A DNA stretch of 64,000 bases from NCBI RefSeq assembly GCF_023349125.1, contig NZ_JAKIKT010000007.1, positions 124,001 to 188,000 on the forward strand, given 5' to 3'. Within the stretch, counting starts at the first letter, position 1. Each line of letters begins with the position of its first letter. This document shows, piece after piece, positions 27,022 through 37,220 of this stretch. A program made the translations under genes and the position numbers. The DNA is from Shewanella corallii. Its GTDB lineage: Bacteria; Pseudomonadota; Gammaproteobacteria; Enterobacterales; Shewanellaceae. The notes under the pieces are model-generated. The model had not been told where the DNA came from and did not search any database. It saw only the letters and a program-made list of their open reading frames with translations.

Positions 27022-28296
27022 GTGGCAAAACAGATCCAAGCGATTCGCGGAATGAATGACATTCTGCCGACCCAAAGTCCAGTGTGGCAAAAAGTAGAAG
27101 CGGTAGTCCGCAGTGCAGTAAGCGCCTACGGTTACAGCGAGATCCGTACGCCAATCGTGGAAAGTACAGACCTTTTCAAGCGTTCTATTGGTGATGTCAC
27201 CGATATCGTTGAAAAAGAGATGTACACCTTTGAAGATCGCAATGGTGACAGCCTGAGTCTGCGTCCTGAAGGTACTGCGTCTACTGTTCGTGCCGGTAAT
27301 GAGCACGGCTTGCTGTATAACCAGGAACAGCGTCTGTGGTACATGGGCCCTATGTTCCGCCACGAGCGTCCGCAAAAAGGCCGCTATCGCCAGTTCCACC
27401 AGTTTGGTGTGGAAGTTTATGGTATTGGCACTGCTGACGCTGATGCTGAAGTCCTGATGCTGTCCAACCGTTTGTGGAAAGAGCTGGGCCTGACCGAACA
27501 CGTCACGCTGGAGCTGAACACTCTGGGTGATAACCACGAGCGTGCCGAATACCGTGATGCCCTGGTGGCATTTCTGGAGCAGCACAAAGACAAGCTGGAT
27601 GAAGATTCTCAGCGTCGTATGTACACCAATCCACTGCGTGTACTGGACAGCAAAGACCCTCAGGTTCAGGCGATTCTGGCCGATGCGCCAGAGCTGATGT
27701 CCTTCCTGGGTGAAGAGTCAAAAAATCATTTTAATCAATTATGTGAACTATTGGAGGCCGCAGGCATCCAATACCGTATCAACCCACGCCTGGTTCGCGG
27801 TCTGGACTATTACAACCGCACCGTATTTGAGTGGGTAACCGACAGTCTGGGTGCTCAGGGCACGGTACTGGCCGGTGGCCGTTACGATGGTCTGGTGGGA
27901 CAATTGGGTGGTAAAGACACCCCGGCAGTCGGTTTTGCCATGGGTATCGAGCGTATCGTGCTGCTGGTAGAAACCCTTGAGCTGACTGCAAATGTAGCTG
28001 GTGCTGTCGATGTCTATGTGACTGCCATGGGCGACAACTGTCGTATCGAAGCGATTAAAATCGCCGAGGAGTTGCGCAACGCAGTGCCAGGCCTTAAGGT
28101 GATGAGCCACTGTGGTGGTGGTAATTTCAAAAAACAGATGAAGCGCGCCGACAAAAGCGGTGCTGCAGTTGCCTTGATTATCGGTGAGAACGAGTTGGCT
28201 ACCAATCAGATCGCCGTTAAGCCACTGCGCAACAATGACGAACAACAACTGGTTGCCCGTGAAGCGCTGGCAACTGTATTGGCAGAACTGATCTAA
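27022..28296 (+). CDS. hisS: Histidyl-tRNA synthetase
   Basis: Class II synthetase charging tRNA-His. From a GTG start at 27022 it is 424 residues, the standard length, beginning [16 protein letters not shown] as in homologues; the upstream ATG at 26929 would add 31 residues overlapping the terminator region. Family motifs seen are [52 protein letters not shown] and GFAMGIER, with a C-terminal anticodon-binding domain. Confidence 0.97.
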   Translation: MAKQIQAIRGMNDILPTQSPVWQKVEAVVRSAVSAYGYSEIRTPIVESTDLFKRSIGDVTDIVEKEMYTFEDRNGDSLSLRPEGTASTVRAGNEHGLLYNQEQRLWYMGPMFRHERPQKGRYRQFHQFGVEVYGIGTADADAEVLMLSNRLWKELGLTEHVTLELNTLGDNHERAEYRDALVAFLEQHKDKLDEDSQRRMYTNPLRVLDSKDPQVQAILADAPELMSFLGEESKNHFNQLCELLEAAGIQYRINPRLVRGLDYYNRTVFEWVTDSLGAQGTVLAGGRYDGLVGQLGGKDTPAVGFAMGIERIVLLVETLELTANVAGAVDVYVTAMGDNCRIEAIKIAEELRNAVPGLKVMSHCGGGNFKKQMKRADKSGAAVALIIGENELATNQIAVKPLRNNDEQQLVAREALATVLAELI

Positions 28297-28323
28297 GAGT
28301 GATCGTAAGAAGGGGACGTGCGA

Positions 28324-28953
28324 GTGGAAATCTATAGCACAGAAGAACAACAAGTTGATGCTATCAAACAGTTCTGGAAGGATTATGGCACCTCAATCCT
28401 GGTAGGTGCAGTAGTAGGTTTGGGCGGCCTGTATGGCTGGAACTACTTCTCAGCTCAAAAAGTGGAAAATGCGGAATCAGCTTCCGTTGCTTTCCAGCAG
28501 ATCCGTAATCAGAACCCTGATGCGGCGACATTGGCGGGTCAAATTGCCAACTTCGACAAAGCCCATGACCAGAAAGGTTATCAGGCGTTGTTGGATCTGA
28601 TGCTAGCCAAGCAGGCGGTGGAAGCCGGTGACCTGACCAAGGCTGCTGATGCTCTGACCCAGGTGATTGCAGCCAAACCAGGTTCAGGTCTGGGGGAGAT
28701 TGCCACACTGCGCCTGGCTCGTATCCAGGCTCAGGAAGGTCAGATTGGTACCGCTCTGTCTACTCTGGACACAGTAACTGATGCAGCCTTTGCTGCTCAG
28801 CGTGATGAATTGAAAGGTGATTTCCTGGTGCGCCAGGGGGAAACTGACAAAGCTCGTACTGCATACCTGGCGGCTAAAGACGCGCTGGCTGCAGAAGGTC
28901 AGATGGAAAGCCCTGCACTGCAGATGAAGATAGATAATCTGAACAAGGCATAA
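28324..28953 (+). CDS. yfgM: YfgM family membrane chaperone-associated protein
   Basis: A 209-residue inner-membrane protein with a single N-terminal helix (GTSILVGAVVGLGGLYGWNYF) and periplasmic TPR-like helices; in E. coli YfgM associates with the SecYEG-PpiD translocon. The start is taken as the GTG at 28324 (MEIYSTEEQQVDAI), matching homologues and leaving eight bases from AAGGGG; the GTG at 28318 would leave only two. It lies between hisS and bamB as usual. Confidence 0.93.
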   Translation: MEIYSTEEQQVDAIKQFWKDYGTSILVGAVVGLGGLYGWNYFSAQKVENAESASVAFQQIRNQNPDAATLAGQIANFDKAHDQKGYQALLDLMLAKQAVEAGDLTKAADALTQVIAAKPGSGLGEIATLRLARIQAQEGQIGTALSTLDTVTDAAFAAQRDELKGDFLVRQGETDKARTAYLAAKDALAAEGQMESPALQMKIDNLNKA

Positions 28954-28963
28954 GGAATAGCCA

Positions 28964-30151
28964 ATGAAGTCCTGGTGTAAATCCCTGCTGGCGGCGAGCC
29001 TGAGCATGGCCCTGTTGTCGGCCTGCTCATCGTCTGACAGCATCGAAGAACCTATCGCAGAGCTGCAGGAAATCAACGCCACTGTATTCCCTGAAATCAG
29101 TTGGCAGGCTCAGGTTGGCGATGGGGTAGGTGAATACTATTCCCAACTGCAACCCGCGGTACGTTACGGCAAAATTTTTGCCGCTGATCGCGACGGTGTG
29201 ATTGAAGCATTCGACGAGAAAACCGGTGAAAAGGTTTGGGAGCGGGACTTCAGTGAAGCATTCCGTGACGGCGTACTGGCTAAAAATAAAGGTGCCCGTC
29301 TCGCTGGTGGTTTGACTGCAGCCCGTAACAAGCTGTTTGTGGGCAGCGAAAGTGGTGTGCTGGCCGCGCTGAACGTAGAAACCGGTGAACTTGAGTGGCA
29401 TGCGCTAACCAAAGGTGAGTTGCTGTCTGCCCCGACTGTGGCCGACGACATAGTGGTGGTGAATACAGGTTCCGGTCAGCTGGAGGCTTTTGACGTGGAG
29501 TCGGGTGAGTCCCTGTGGACTTACGAAGCCCTGATGCCAAGTCTGACCCTGCGTGGTACAGGCAGTGCAGCTTTTGAAGCCGGTGGCTTCTTTGTGGGGA
29601 CTCCGGATGGCAAGGTGGCGGTTATCATCAAGGATAATGGTCAACCGGCATGGGAGCAGGCTATCTACACACCAAAAGGCGGTAATGAATTCGCCCGTAT
29701 GGCTGATGTGGATATGACCCCACTGATTATCGGTGATACCCTGTACGCGGTTAGCTATAACGGCAATCTGGTGGCGATGGAACTCCGCACTGGCCGTATT
29801 ATGTGGTCCCGCAAATACTCCAGTTTTAATGATTTGGCGTCTTCAGGCTTCAGCCTGTTCCTGGTAGATGACCACAGCCGAATTTACTCTGTGGATCGTC
29901 GTAACGGCCTGGAGCAGTGGAGCAACAGTGAACTGACCAATCGCAGTCTGACTGCACCCGTGGTGTTCAACGACTATATCGTTGTGGGTGACTATGAAGG
30001 TTACCTGCACTTTATCGACCGCAGCAATGGTCAAATTGCCGGTCGTTTACAGATTGACAGCAAGGGCTTGTTCAGCGCGCCTATAGTGGCGGATGGCAAG
30101 CTTTATGTGCAAGGCCGCAGCGGTGAAGTTGTGGCAGTGACACTTCCTTAA
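28964..30151 (+). CDS. bamB: Outer-membrane assembly lipoprotein BamB
   Basis: BAM complex subunit that scaffolds BamA. The 395-residue precursor has the lipobox LLSAC (Cys at 21) and an eight-bladed beta-propeller of PQQ-like repeats, e.g. GVIEAFDEKTGEKVWERD, GVLAALNVETGELEWH and GQLEAFDVESGESLWTYE. It lies ten bases after yfgM and before der. Confidence 0.96.
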   Translation: MKSWCKSLLAASLSMALLSACSSSDSIEEPIAELQEINATVFPEISWQAQVGDGVGEYYSQLQPAVRYGKIFAADRDGVIEAFDEKTGEKVWERDFSEAFRDGVLAKNKGARLAGGLTAARNKLFVGSESGVLAALNVETGELEWHALTKGELLSAPTVADDIVVVNTGSGQLEAFDVESGESLWTYEALMPSLTLRGTGSAAFEAGGFFVGTPDGKVAVIIKDNGQPAWEQAIYTPKGGNEFARMADVDMTPLIIGDTLYAVSYNGNLVAMELRTGRIMWSRKYSSFNDLASSGFSLFLVDDHSRIYSVDRRNGLEQWSNSELTNRSLTAPVVFNDYIVVGDYEGYLHFIDRSNGQIAGRLQIDSKGLFSAPIVADGKLYVQGRSGEVVAVTLP

Positions 30152-30171
30152 GTAAGGCTAAAACCTTATAG

Positions 30172-30201
30172 AGCCCCTGGAAGTGCTTCCGGGGGCTTTT
30201 T
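30172..30201 (+). terminator. Terminator after bamB
   Basis: A 12-bp stem with one G-T pair (AGCCCCTGGAAG arm) and a 2-base loop, followed by a T run. der begins 19 bases later, so der may depend on read-through or its own promoter. Confidence 0.8.
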
Positions 30202-30219
30202 ATTGAAAAGAGGCAAAAC

Positions 30220-31686
30220 ATGATCCCAGTAGTGGCCCTGGTGGGTCGCCCCAACGTGGGGAAATCTACCCTGTTTAACCGACTCACCCGCACCCGTGAT
30301 GCGCTGGTGGCTGACTACCCTGGTCTGACCCGGGACCGTAAATACGGCCGGGCATTTTTGTCAGGTTACGAGTTTATCGTAGTTGACACAGGTGGTATTG
30401 ACGGTACTGAAGAGGGTATCGAAACCAAAATGGCTGAGCAGTCTTTGGCTGCGATTGAAGAAGCGGACGTCGTGCTGTTTCTGTGTGACGCCCGTGCCGG
30501 TTTGACCGCCGCTGATATGGCGATTGCCCAGCACCTGCGCAGCCGTGAAAAGACCACTTTTGTGGTAGCCAACAAGGTTGATGGTATCGACGCCGACTCC
30601 GCCTGTGCTGAGTTCTGGTCTCTGGGTCTGGGCGAAGTGTACCAGATGGCTGCGGCTCAGGGCCGTGGTGTGACCAACATGATTGAATACGCGTTGGCAC
30701 CTTATGCCGAGGCGCTGGGTGTCAATCGCGACGGCGAGGAAGAAGAAGCCACTGACCTGCGTGAGTACACTGAAGAAGAGGCCGAAGCTGAACAGGCGCG
30801 TCTGCAGGCGCAACCTATTAAGCTGGCCATTATCGGTAAGCCAAACGTGGGTAAATCCACATTGACCAACCGTATTCTGGGTGAAGAGCGTGTGGTGGTA
30901 TACGATGCGCCCGGGACGACCCGTGACTCCATCTATATCCCAATGGAGCGTGACGGTCAGGACTATGTGATTATCGATACAGCCGGTGTGCGTCGTCGCT
31001 CCAAGGTGTATGAAGCGGTAGAGAAGTTCTCCGTGATTAAAACCCTGAAAGCGGTAGAAGATGCCAACGTGGTACTGCTGGTTATCGACGCCCGTGAAGG
31101 TATTGCTGAACAGGACCTGGGCCTGCTGGGCTTTGTACTGAACGCAGGTCGTGCACTGGTTATCGCTGTCAACAAGTGGGATGGTATCGATCAGGGTGTG
31201 AAAGATCGCGTTAAGAGCGAACTGGACCGTCGTCTGGGCTTTATCGATTTTGCCCGCATTCACTTTATCTCTGCGCTGCATGGCACTGGTGTTGGCCACC
31301 TGTTTGAGTCCATCGAAGAAGCTTACGAAAGTGCTACCCGTCGTGTGGGCACCTCTATGCTGACCCGTATCATGCAGATGGCTCAGGACGATCACCAGCC
31401 ACCGCTGATCAATGGTCGTCGTGTGAAGCTGAAGTACGCTCACGCCGGTGGTTATAACCCACCAATCGTGGTGGTACACGGTAACCAGGTGAGCAAACTG
31501 CCAGACTCCTACAAGCGTTATATGATGAACTACTTCCGTAAGTCTCTGAAGGTTGTAGGTACGCCAATTCAGCTGCGCTTCCAGGAGGGTGATAACCCGT
31601 TTGAAGGTAAGACGGAGAAACTGACCCTGAGTCAGGAACGCCGTCGTAAGCGTATGATGACACACATCAAAAATAAAAAGGGCTAA
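30220..31686 (+). CDS. der: Ribosome-assembly GTPase Der (EngA)
   Basis: Essential tandem-GTPase for 50S maturation. The 488-residue protein has two G domains, each with a P-loop (GRPNVGKS near residue 8; GKPNVGKS near 206), DTGG/DTAG switch regions and NKVD/NKWD specificity motifs, followed by a KH-like domain ending in a basic tail ([15 protein letters not shown]). An acidic linker ([19 protein letters not shown]) joins the two G domains. Confidence 0.97.
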   Translation: MIPVVALVGRPNVGKSTLFNRLTRTRDALVADYPGLTRDRKYGRAFLSGYEFIVVDTGGIDGTEEGIETKMAEQSLAAIEEADVVLFLCDARAGLTAADMAIAQHLRSREKTTFVVANKVDGIDADSACAEFWSLGLGEVYQMAAAQGRGVTNMIEYALAPYAEALGVNRDGEEEEATDLREYTEEEAEAEQARLQAQPIKLAIIGKPNVGKSTLTNRILGEERVVVYDAPGTTRDSIYIPMERDGQDYVIIDTAGVRRRSKVYEAVEKFSVIKTLKAVEDANVVLLVIDAREGIAEQDLGLLGFVLNAGRALVIAVNKWDGIDQGVKDRVKSELDRRLGFIDFARIHFISALHGTGVGHLFESIEEAYESATRRVGTSMLTRIMQMAQDDHQPPLINGRRVKLKYAHAGGYNPPIVVVHGNQVSKLPDSYKRYMMNYFRKSLKVVGTPIQLRFQEGDNPFEGKTEKLTLSQERRRKRMMTHIKNKKG

Positions 31687-31700
31687 TCGGCTCTGATCAG

Positions 31701-31727
31701 AAAAGGAACCCAATTGGGTTCCTTTTT
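31701..31727 (+). terminator. Terminator of der
   Basis: AAAAGGAACCC and GGGTTCCTTTT pair around AATT, followed by more T residues. Confidence 0.9.
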
Positions 31728-31742
31728 GTTTTTCGGTGAGTA

Positions 31743-32007
31743 ATACCAATCCGCATAGGAGTTTAGTCACTCAGCGAGAATTTAAAGGCGTGGAGACAAT
31801 CGGAGCGAGCGAAGATCTATCGGGATAAATCAAGAGAGCTCTGGGCAGTATGCGCGCCTTTAAAACTCGCCCTTCGGGAGCCTGTCAGCCACACGATTAC
31901 TGCCCCAAATTGTCTAGTCATAGAACCACTATGTCGTCACCAATTTGGATTGTACTCGAATGGCTGACATGGCTCTGATGAGGTCAATCTTCTATGCGGA
32001 TTGGTAT
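31743..32007. mobile_element. MITE-like element, family A, copy 1
   Basis: A 265-bp non-coding element bounded by perfect 16-bp inverted repeats (ATACCAATCCGCATAG and its complement at 31992-32007) with TA-rich flanks. It carries the internal 15-mer CATAGAACCACTATG at 31919-31933. A second copy in opposite orientation lies at 63143-63408 with the same internal spacing. No coding capacity. Confidence 0.8.
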
Positions 32008-32106
32008 AATCCCCTGGTCTGTGCATGCTACAGTTAAAGCAATCGGAATCATTCGAAATGGAGCCTTGGTTTCTGGACAACAGGGCTGATACCGAAGGAA
32101 CAAAAC

Positions 32107-32979
32107 ATGAAGCCTGAAGCAGACAGATTAAGGGATAATCTTGAACGTGCTTATCCAGTGGATAGCGGCATGGCTCACGCTGTCAGCTGTCATTCCACTG
32201 CAGCCTCCAATCTCCTTTGCTACCTTGTCTCTGGCTTGTTGTTGATCATGCTGGCTATGCCGGTCTCTGCCGAGTGGAGCGATAATGCCTATGTATCCAA
32301 GGCGTTCAATCTTATTGCCCTGAATAATGAATATGATGACCACGAGTACCCGGTTCGCAAATGGCACAGACCCATTCGTGTTTGGCTGGACCATAGAGTC
32401 GGGGATGAAGAGCTGCATACCAAACTGGTGCAGATGCAGATGATGCATCTGGGAGATATTACCGGCCACGACATTGGTATGGCAGACAGTGAGCAGAGTG
32501 CCAATGTCAGGGTGCTTTTCACCAGACAGGCCACCTGGCAAGCAGAAACCCGTGAGCTTATTGGACCCTCAGGTGGCAGCCTGCCTTTTTATGGCACTGT
32601 GTGCATGGGTCATCTGTGGATGACCAGGCAATCGGAGATCCGTCATGCCCTGATAGTCATCCCGGTGGATCAGGCCCGCATGCACGGTAAACTCCTTTCC
32701 TGCGTGGTGGAGGAGTTCTCCCAGGCGATGGGCTTACCCAATGACTCTGAGCAGGTGTTTCCCTCCATCTTTAACGATGCCTCCAAAAATAATCTGTTGA
32801 CCCCTCTGGATGTGACCTTATTGCGTTTGTTGTATCTGCCCGAGATATCCGCCGGGATGGAAGGCAGCAAGGTGATGCCGCTGTTACGCAGCTGGCTCGA
32901 GTCTAATCCAGACTGGTCGCAGCAGGCGGTAGAGCTTTCTCTAAGCTCGGCATTTCGCCGTGAACTTGGGTTGAACTAA
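32107..32979 (+). CDS. DUF2927 family secreted protein
   Basis: A 290-residue protein with an internal hydrophobic segment (LLCYLVSGLLLIMLAMPVSA, about 37-56) that looks like a signal peptide with a long N-terminal extension. The rest matches the DUF2927 pattern: PIRVWLDHRVGDEELH, PFYGTVCMGHLW, and CVVEEFSQAMGLPNDS, which resembles a degenerate zinc-peptidase helix. AAGGAAC lies upstream of the ATG. A later start near the hydrophobic segment (ATG at 32170) is possible. Function unknown. Confidence 0.7.
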   Translation: MKPEADRLRDNLERAYPVDSGMAHAVSCHSTAASNLLCYLVSGLLLIMLAMPVSAEWSDNAYVSKAFNLIALNNEYDDHEYPVRKWHRPIRVWLDHRVGDEELHTKLVQMQMMHLGDITGHDIGMADSEQSANVRVLFTRQATWQAETRELIGPSGGSLPFYGTVCMGHLWMTRQSEIRHALIVIPVDQARMHGKLLSCVVEEFSQAMGLPNDSEQVFPSIFNDASKNNLLTPLDVTLLRLLYLPEISAGMEGSKVMPLLRSWLESNPDWSQQAVELSLSSAFRRELGLN

Positions 32980-33193
32980 GTTGCTGCAACTTTTGGTTTA
33001 CGTCATAACACTCTGTTTTTAAATATTTTATAAGGTGCATTAAAAATATGTGTATTTCCCTTGGCATCCTGTCCGTGATTAGTTAGCTTCTAAATCAGGA
33101 GTGTGAGATTTAACTTGCATCGACTCTGGGCAGTGGATGACGCCGGGGGCAGTTGTGGTGCATTGTCTGCTTATTTCTGATGAGGAAATCACT

Positions 33194-34572
33194 ATGCGAC
33201 CCGCGACGCAATTGCTGACAGCTGTGCTGGCACTTGGCGTTAGCCTGCCTGTGTTTGCTAAAGATAACCCTGCAAATAACGCCCAATATGAAAGTAAATT
33301 CCCCAATCAGTACAAGACCTGGAAACAAACCGGTGAGAGTGAAGCCCTCGACGATGCGCTGGGGGGCGATCCCAATCTGGTGATCTTGTGGGCGGGGTAT
33401 GGTTTTGCCAAAGATTACAATGCCCCCGTGGCCACCTTTATGCGGTAACAGATGTCCGTACCACATTGAGAACTGGTGCGCCCATCAAGGAAGACGAAGG
33501 TCCAATGCCCATGGCTTGTTGGAGCTGCAAAAGCCCGGATGTCGCCCGTTTGATTAAAGGTGAGGGAGAGGCTGAATATTTCCAAGGTAAGTGGGCCAAA
33601 GGCGGACCCGAGATAACCAACAGTATCGGTTGTACCGACTGTCACGTGCCGGGCACTGCGAAGCTGAGGGTCAGTCGTCCTTTTGCCGAACGAGCTTTTG
33701 AAACCATAGGTACGCCTTTTGCTGAAGCTGACAGAACGGAACAGCAAAATATGGTCTGTGGTCAGTGCCATGTTGAGTATTATTTTGAGAAAACCGCAGA
33801 TCGTCCCAACTGGGTGAAGTTCCCCTGGGATATGGGTACCTCGGTTGATGAGATTGAAGTCTATTTTGACAGTATTAACTTCAGCGACTGGACGCACAAA
33901 CTGTCTCGCGCGCCTATGCTGAAGGCTCAGCACCCGGGGTATGAAACCACCAAGCTTGGTGCCCATGGCCGCAATGGTGTTTCCTGCACCTACTGCCACA
34001 TGCCCAGAGTGCAGAACGAAAAGGGCAAATGGTTTACCAGCCATAAAGTCGGTAACCCTTTGGACCAATTCTCTGATACCTGTGAACGATGCCATACCCA
34101 GAGTAAAGAGTACTTTGTGGAGCAGATGAAAACGCAAAAAGCCCGTGTTGCCGAGCTGAAGAAAGAAGCTGAAGCTCAGCTGGTTAACGCGCACTTTGAA
34201 GCTGCTGCGGCATGGGGAGCCGGTGCCACCGAAGAGCAAATGGCCACCGCACTCAAAGATATTAGACACGCCCAATGGCGCTGGGATTTCGCTATCGCCT
34301 CCCACGGTGTGGCGGCACATGCCCCTCAAGAAGCCTTGCGTATTCTTGGTACGGCGATCAATAAAGCGGCGGATGCCAGGGTGAAACTGGTGCGTATTCT
34401 CGCTGAAAATGGGGTGACACAAACGGTCGCCTTGCCGGATATATCGACCAAAGCCAAGGCTCAGGCGGTACTGGGAATGGATATGGATAAGATGAATGCC
34501 GACAAAGCCATATTTATAGAGGAGGTGGTACCTGTTTGGGAAGCTGACTACAAGGCCAATAATGGCGGCTAA
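33194..34572 (+). pseudogene. nrfA: nrfA, pentaheme nitrite reductase, interrupted by a one-base frameshift
   Basis: NrfA (cytochrome c552) reduces nitrite to ammonium in the periplasm. The 5' part has a signal peptide ending PVFA and reads correctly to [12 protein letters not shown], then hits TAA at 33446 in frame. The 3' part continues in another frame with [19 protein letters not shown]. It has the active-site heme motif CWSCK and four CxxCH motifs (CTDCH, CGQCH, CTYCH, CERCH). One extra C in the run of five at 33423-33427 restores a full reading frame of about 460 residues. The rest of the gene is intact and conserved, so this is either a very recent lesion, a sequencing error or a slippage site. 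Confidence 0.93.
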
Positions 34573-34611
34573 ATCGCTACCGCCCTAAATACGGTGACGA
34601 TTTTCTATTGA

Positions 34612-34638
34612 AGCCAGTTGCTTAGCAACTGGCTTTTT
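34612..34638 (+). terminator. Terminator of nrfA
   Basis: Perfect 10-bp stem AGCCAGTTGC / GCAACTGGCT with loop TTA, followed by a T run. Confidence 0.9.
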
Positions 34639-34681
34639 GATGTACCTCACTCGGGGTTTTCAAGCCCTTGCTGCCGGCACA

Positions 34682-35026
34682 TCAGTTATGTCGGGATTGA
34701 CTGTCAGCCGGTGCTTCATCCCTCGGCGCCATGCCATAGTCGCGAATGACTCCGGCAACCCGCAGCCGATAGTCATTAAAGACACCACCCTGGCCAATAG
34801 ACTGGGCCATACGGTGGGCTTCCAGTTGTCGCCACTGGGCAATCGCCTCTTCGTCACGCCAGAAAGAGAGGGACAACAGCTTGCCTGAATCGCTCAAACT
34901 CTGAAAACGCTCAATAGAGATAAAGCCGTCGATTTGCTCAAGCATGGGACGTATTTCAGCTGCAGCAGCTAAATATTCAGGGGATTTCCCCTCTGCTATC
35001 TCTACTTCAAAAATAACTGCAATCAC
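34682..35026 (-). CDS. Antibiotic biosynthesis monooxygenase (ABM) domain protein
   Basis: A 114-residue dimeric ferredoxin-like-fold protein. The ABM/DUF4188-type pattern is clear: MIAVIFEVEIAEGKSPEYL, IDGFISIERFQSLSDSGK, LSFWRDEEAIAQWRQLEAH. Members include quinol monooxygenases and heme-degrading enzymes, but many have no known substrate. Converges on nrfA. Confidence 0.8.
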   Translation of the reverse strand: MIAVIFEVEIAEGKSPEYLAAAAEIRPMLEQIDGFISIERFQSLSDSGKLLSLSFWRDEEAIAQWRQLEAHRMAQSIGQGGVFNDYRLRVAGVIRDYGMAPRDEAPADSQSRHN

Positions 35027-35114
35027 CCAAAACTCCCTGCTTTATTGAAAACTGCGAGTGTAGCGTGTTTTGGCATTAACACATTGATCTCAATGAGGAG
35101 TAACCTCAGCAGTG

Positions 35115-35159
35115 ACAGATACAATAAAGCCCGGACATACCGGGCTTTATTGTATCTGT
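35115..35159. terminator. Very long perfect hairpin, probably bidirectional terminator
   Basis: Arms of 20 bases (ending CCCGG) flank a 5-base ACATA loop with no mismatch. It lies between the SDR stop and the start region of the ABM gene. T-rich segments inside the stem on both strands make it a plausible terminator for the SDR. Confidence 0.75.
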
Positions 35160-35167
35160 TATGACGT

Positions 35168-35995
35168 TTAGCTTTGTGAGCTGTATATGGACTCCAATCC
35201 CAACATGGCATCCATGGTGGTAAGCAGTTTGTCTGTTTGAGCTTCATCCAACGCTGCCGGGTGAGGCGGGGCAAACTTGCCAGAATCATTGTCAAAGTAT
35301 TTGCCGCTGGCATCGGCAAAGCTGGCATCCAGTCCCGCTTTAATCAGGATATTAGCACCTATGCTGATATCGTTACCGGCCACACCGAAGCCATCTTTGA
35401 CCATCTTGCTGGCCAGCAGGGAGCCGGGATTGACTGCGATAATGGCAGGTCCTCTGTCGCCCAATTGTCTGGCAAGGGCACGACTCCAGGCGGTAATTGC
35501 CAGCTTACTTTGGGCATAGGCGGCAAAATCATCAGCAAGGTGCACTTTGCCCTGCAACGCGTCCAACTGCACCGGCGCCTGAGCGGCGGAGGAGAGGTTA
35601 ACAACCCGGCCGTCAGCCGACATTAAGGGCAGCAGTGCCCGGGTTAATAACCAGGGTGCCAGAGTGTTCACCACGAAGCGTACATCTAAACCTGCGTGGT
35701 TGATTGCTGAAGCCGTTTTAAAGACACCAGCGTTGTTGATAATCACATCCAGGTGGGCAACCTGAGCCTTTACCGCTTCTGCCAGTTTACTGACCTCATC
35801 AAGTGAGGAAAGATCTGCCTTCAGGGCGGTAACACTGATGTCAGGATAAGCTTCCGCCAGCGCTTGTGTAACACTGGCCAACTTCTCCGGATTACGGCCA
35901 TGGATCAGCAATTGATGTCCCTGCGCAGCCAACAGTCGGGCTGTCGCCAAACCAATACCATCTGTCGCGCCGGTTAACAAAATGACCTTACTCAT
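35168..35995 (-). CDS. Short-chain dehydrogenase/reductase
   Basis: A 275-residue SDR with the cofactor motif TGATDGIG (residue 8 on), INNAGVF, a catalytic YAQSK and an upstream LSSAAQ. Arg in HGRNPEK suggests NADPH. It resembles the retinol-dehydrogenase/WWOX-like group. It lies downstream of the MDR-family oxidoreductase gene on the same strand, 121 bases apart, so they may form a unit controlled by the divergent LysR regulator. Confidence 0.85.
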   Translation of the reverse strand: MSKVILLTGATDGIGLATARLLAAQGHQLLIHGRNPEKLASVTQALAEAYPDISVTALKADLSSLDEVSKLAEAVKAQVAHLDVIINNAGVFKTASAINHAGLDVRFVVNTLAPWLLTRALLPLMSADGRVVNLSSAAQAPVQLDALQGKVHLADDFAAYAQSKLAITAWSRALARQLGDRGPAIIAVNPGSLLASKMVKDGFGVAGNDISIGANILIKAGLDASFADASGKYFDNDSGKFAPPHPAALDEAQTDKLLTTMDAMLGLESIYSSQS

Positions 35996-36116
35996 AGTAA
36001 CTCCCTGGTGTATTGATAAGGTGCCACCTCAAGGTTGGCGACATCCTTTTTATTGCTGCTAATGGCTCTTCTTGCTGCTAATAGCTTTGGTGACTGATGT
36101 GCCAAAACTCTGGCGA

Positions 36117-37106
36117 TTAGTCGATATCCACCACGACTTTACCCATGGCTTTACCACTGCTCAATCTGGCGTGGGCATCACCTGCCTGCTCCATACTGAA
36201 TTGCTGCTCATCGAGCACAGGTAACACACCACCGGCTTCAACTATTCGCGCCAAATCGGTCAGAATTTTGCCATGCTGTTCACGTCCGACATTATGCAGC
36301 ATTGGGAGCAGCATAAAGACTACGTGCAGTGACAAACCTTTAAAGTGTGCTAAAGACAGATCCAGCTCCACCAGAGACACGGTTGAGGCTATCTGACCAT
36401 TTAATGCGGCCGCCTCAAAAGAGTTGAGCATGTTGGCGCCGCCCACAGAATCGAACACAAGATCAAAACCGCGTCCCTGAGTGTGTCTGGCAACATAGTC
36501 AGTCACTGTTTCTGAGGTGTAATTAATACCAGTGGCTCCCAGGCGTTCAATCAAGGCCAGTTGCGCATCTCCACCACAGGTTGAGAACACTTCAGCTCCC
36601 CAGTATCTGGCTAACTGTAACGCTACATGACCGACACCACCAGAGCCGCCATGAACCAGCACCTGTTGACCGGCTTTTATGCCCGCGCGCTGCAACCCTT
36701 CGTAGGCAGTAATGCCCACCAGAGGTAAAGCGGCGGCTTGTCGCATGGAGATATTTTGGGGCTTATGCGCTATCAGTCTGGCGTCAGCTGCTATGTATTG
36801 CGCCAGAGTGCCGGGCAGTTCGGCCAGGCCACCTGCACAGCCATAGACTTCATCACCAATGCTGAATCCTGTCACATCGTCGCCGACCGCTGCCACCACA
36901 CCGGCAAAGTCCATGCCCAGGATTGCTGGCAGAGCAGGGGACAGAGGCCGTTCAGGCCCCATCTGGCGGATCATGGTGTCCACAGTGTTGACACTGCTGG
37001 CATGGATCCGAACCAGCACCTCGCCGGATTTAGCAACCGGCGCAGGAACTTCAGTCAGTTTGAATACGTCTGTGCCGCCAAACGCTGTGATTGTCATTGC
37101 CTTCAT
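36117..37106 (-). CDS. MDR-family NADPH:quinone reductase-like oxidoreductase
   Basis: A 329-residue zinc-independent alcohol dehydrogenase-like protein. The N-terminal GroES-like domain opens MKAMTITAFGGTDVFKLTEV and the Rossmann domain has VLVHGGSGGVGHVALQLARYWGAEV, here seen as two blocks. Zinc ligands are missing, as in the quinone oxidoreductase group. It is divergent from the LysR gene with an inverted repeat between them, the usual layout of a LysR-controlled target. Confidence 0.85.
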   Translation of the reverse strand: MKAMTITAFGGTDVFKLTEVPAPVAKSGEVLVRIHASSVNTVDTMIRQMGPERPLSPALPAILGMDFAGVVAAVGDDVTGFSIGDEVYGCAGGLAELPGTLAQYIAADARLIAHKPQNISMRQAAALPLVGITAYEGLQRAGIKAGQQVLVHGGSGGVGHVALQLARYWGAEVFSTCGGDAQLALIERLGATGINYTSETVTDYVARHTQGRGFDLVFDSVGGANMLNSFEAAALNGQIASTVSLVELDLSLAHFKGLSLHVVFMLLPMLHNVGREQHGKILTDLARIVEAGGVLPVLDEQQFSMEQAGDAHARLSSGKAMGKVVVDID

Positions 37107-37184
37107 TTGTGCTGCCCTCAGGGAGTTTCTGTTGCTATTGGCTAACTATAATTTCTATTCCCTTGGTTGATAATGTTCGTCAAT

Positions 37185-37208
37185 ATAGAATCACTTTTAA
37201 GATTCTAT
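37185..37208. promoter_or_regulatory. Inverted repeat, candidate LysR operator
   Basis: ATAGAATC and GATTCTAT, 8-bp perfect arms with an 8-base spacer, lie 12 bases before the LysR start and 78 bases before the divergent oxidoreductase. The position suits autoregulation plus target activation. Confidence 0.6.
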
Positions 37209-37220
37209 TGATAATTAGCT

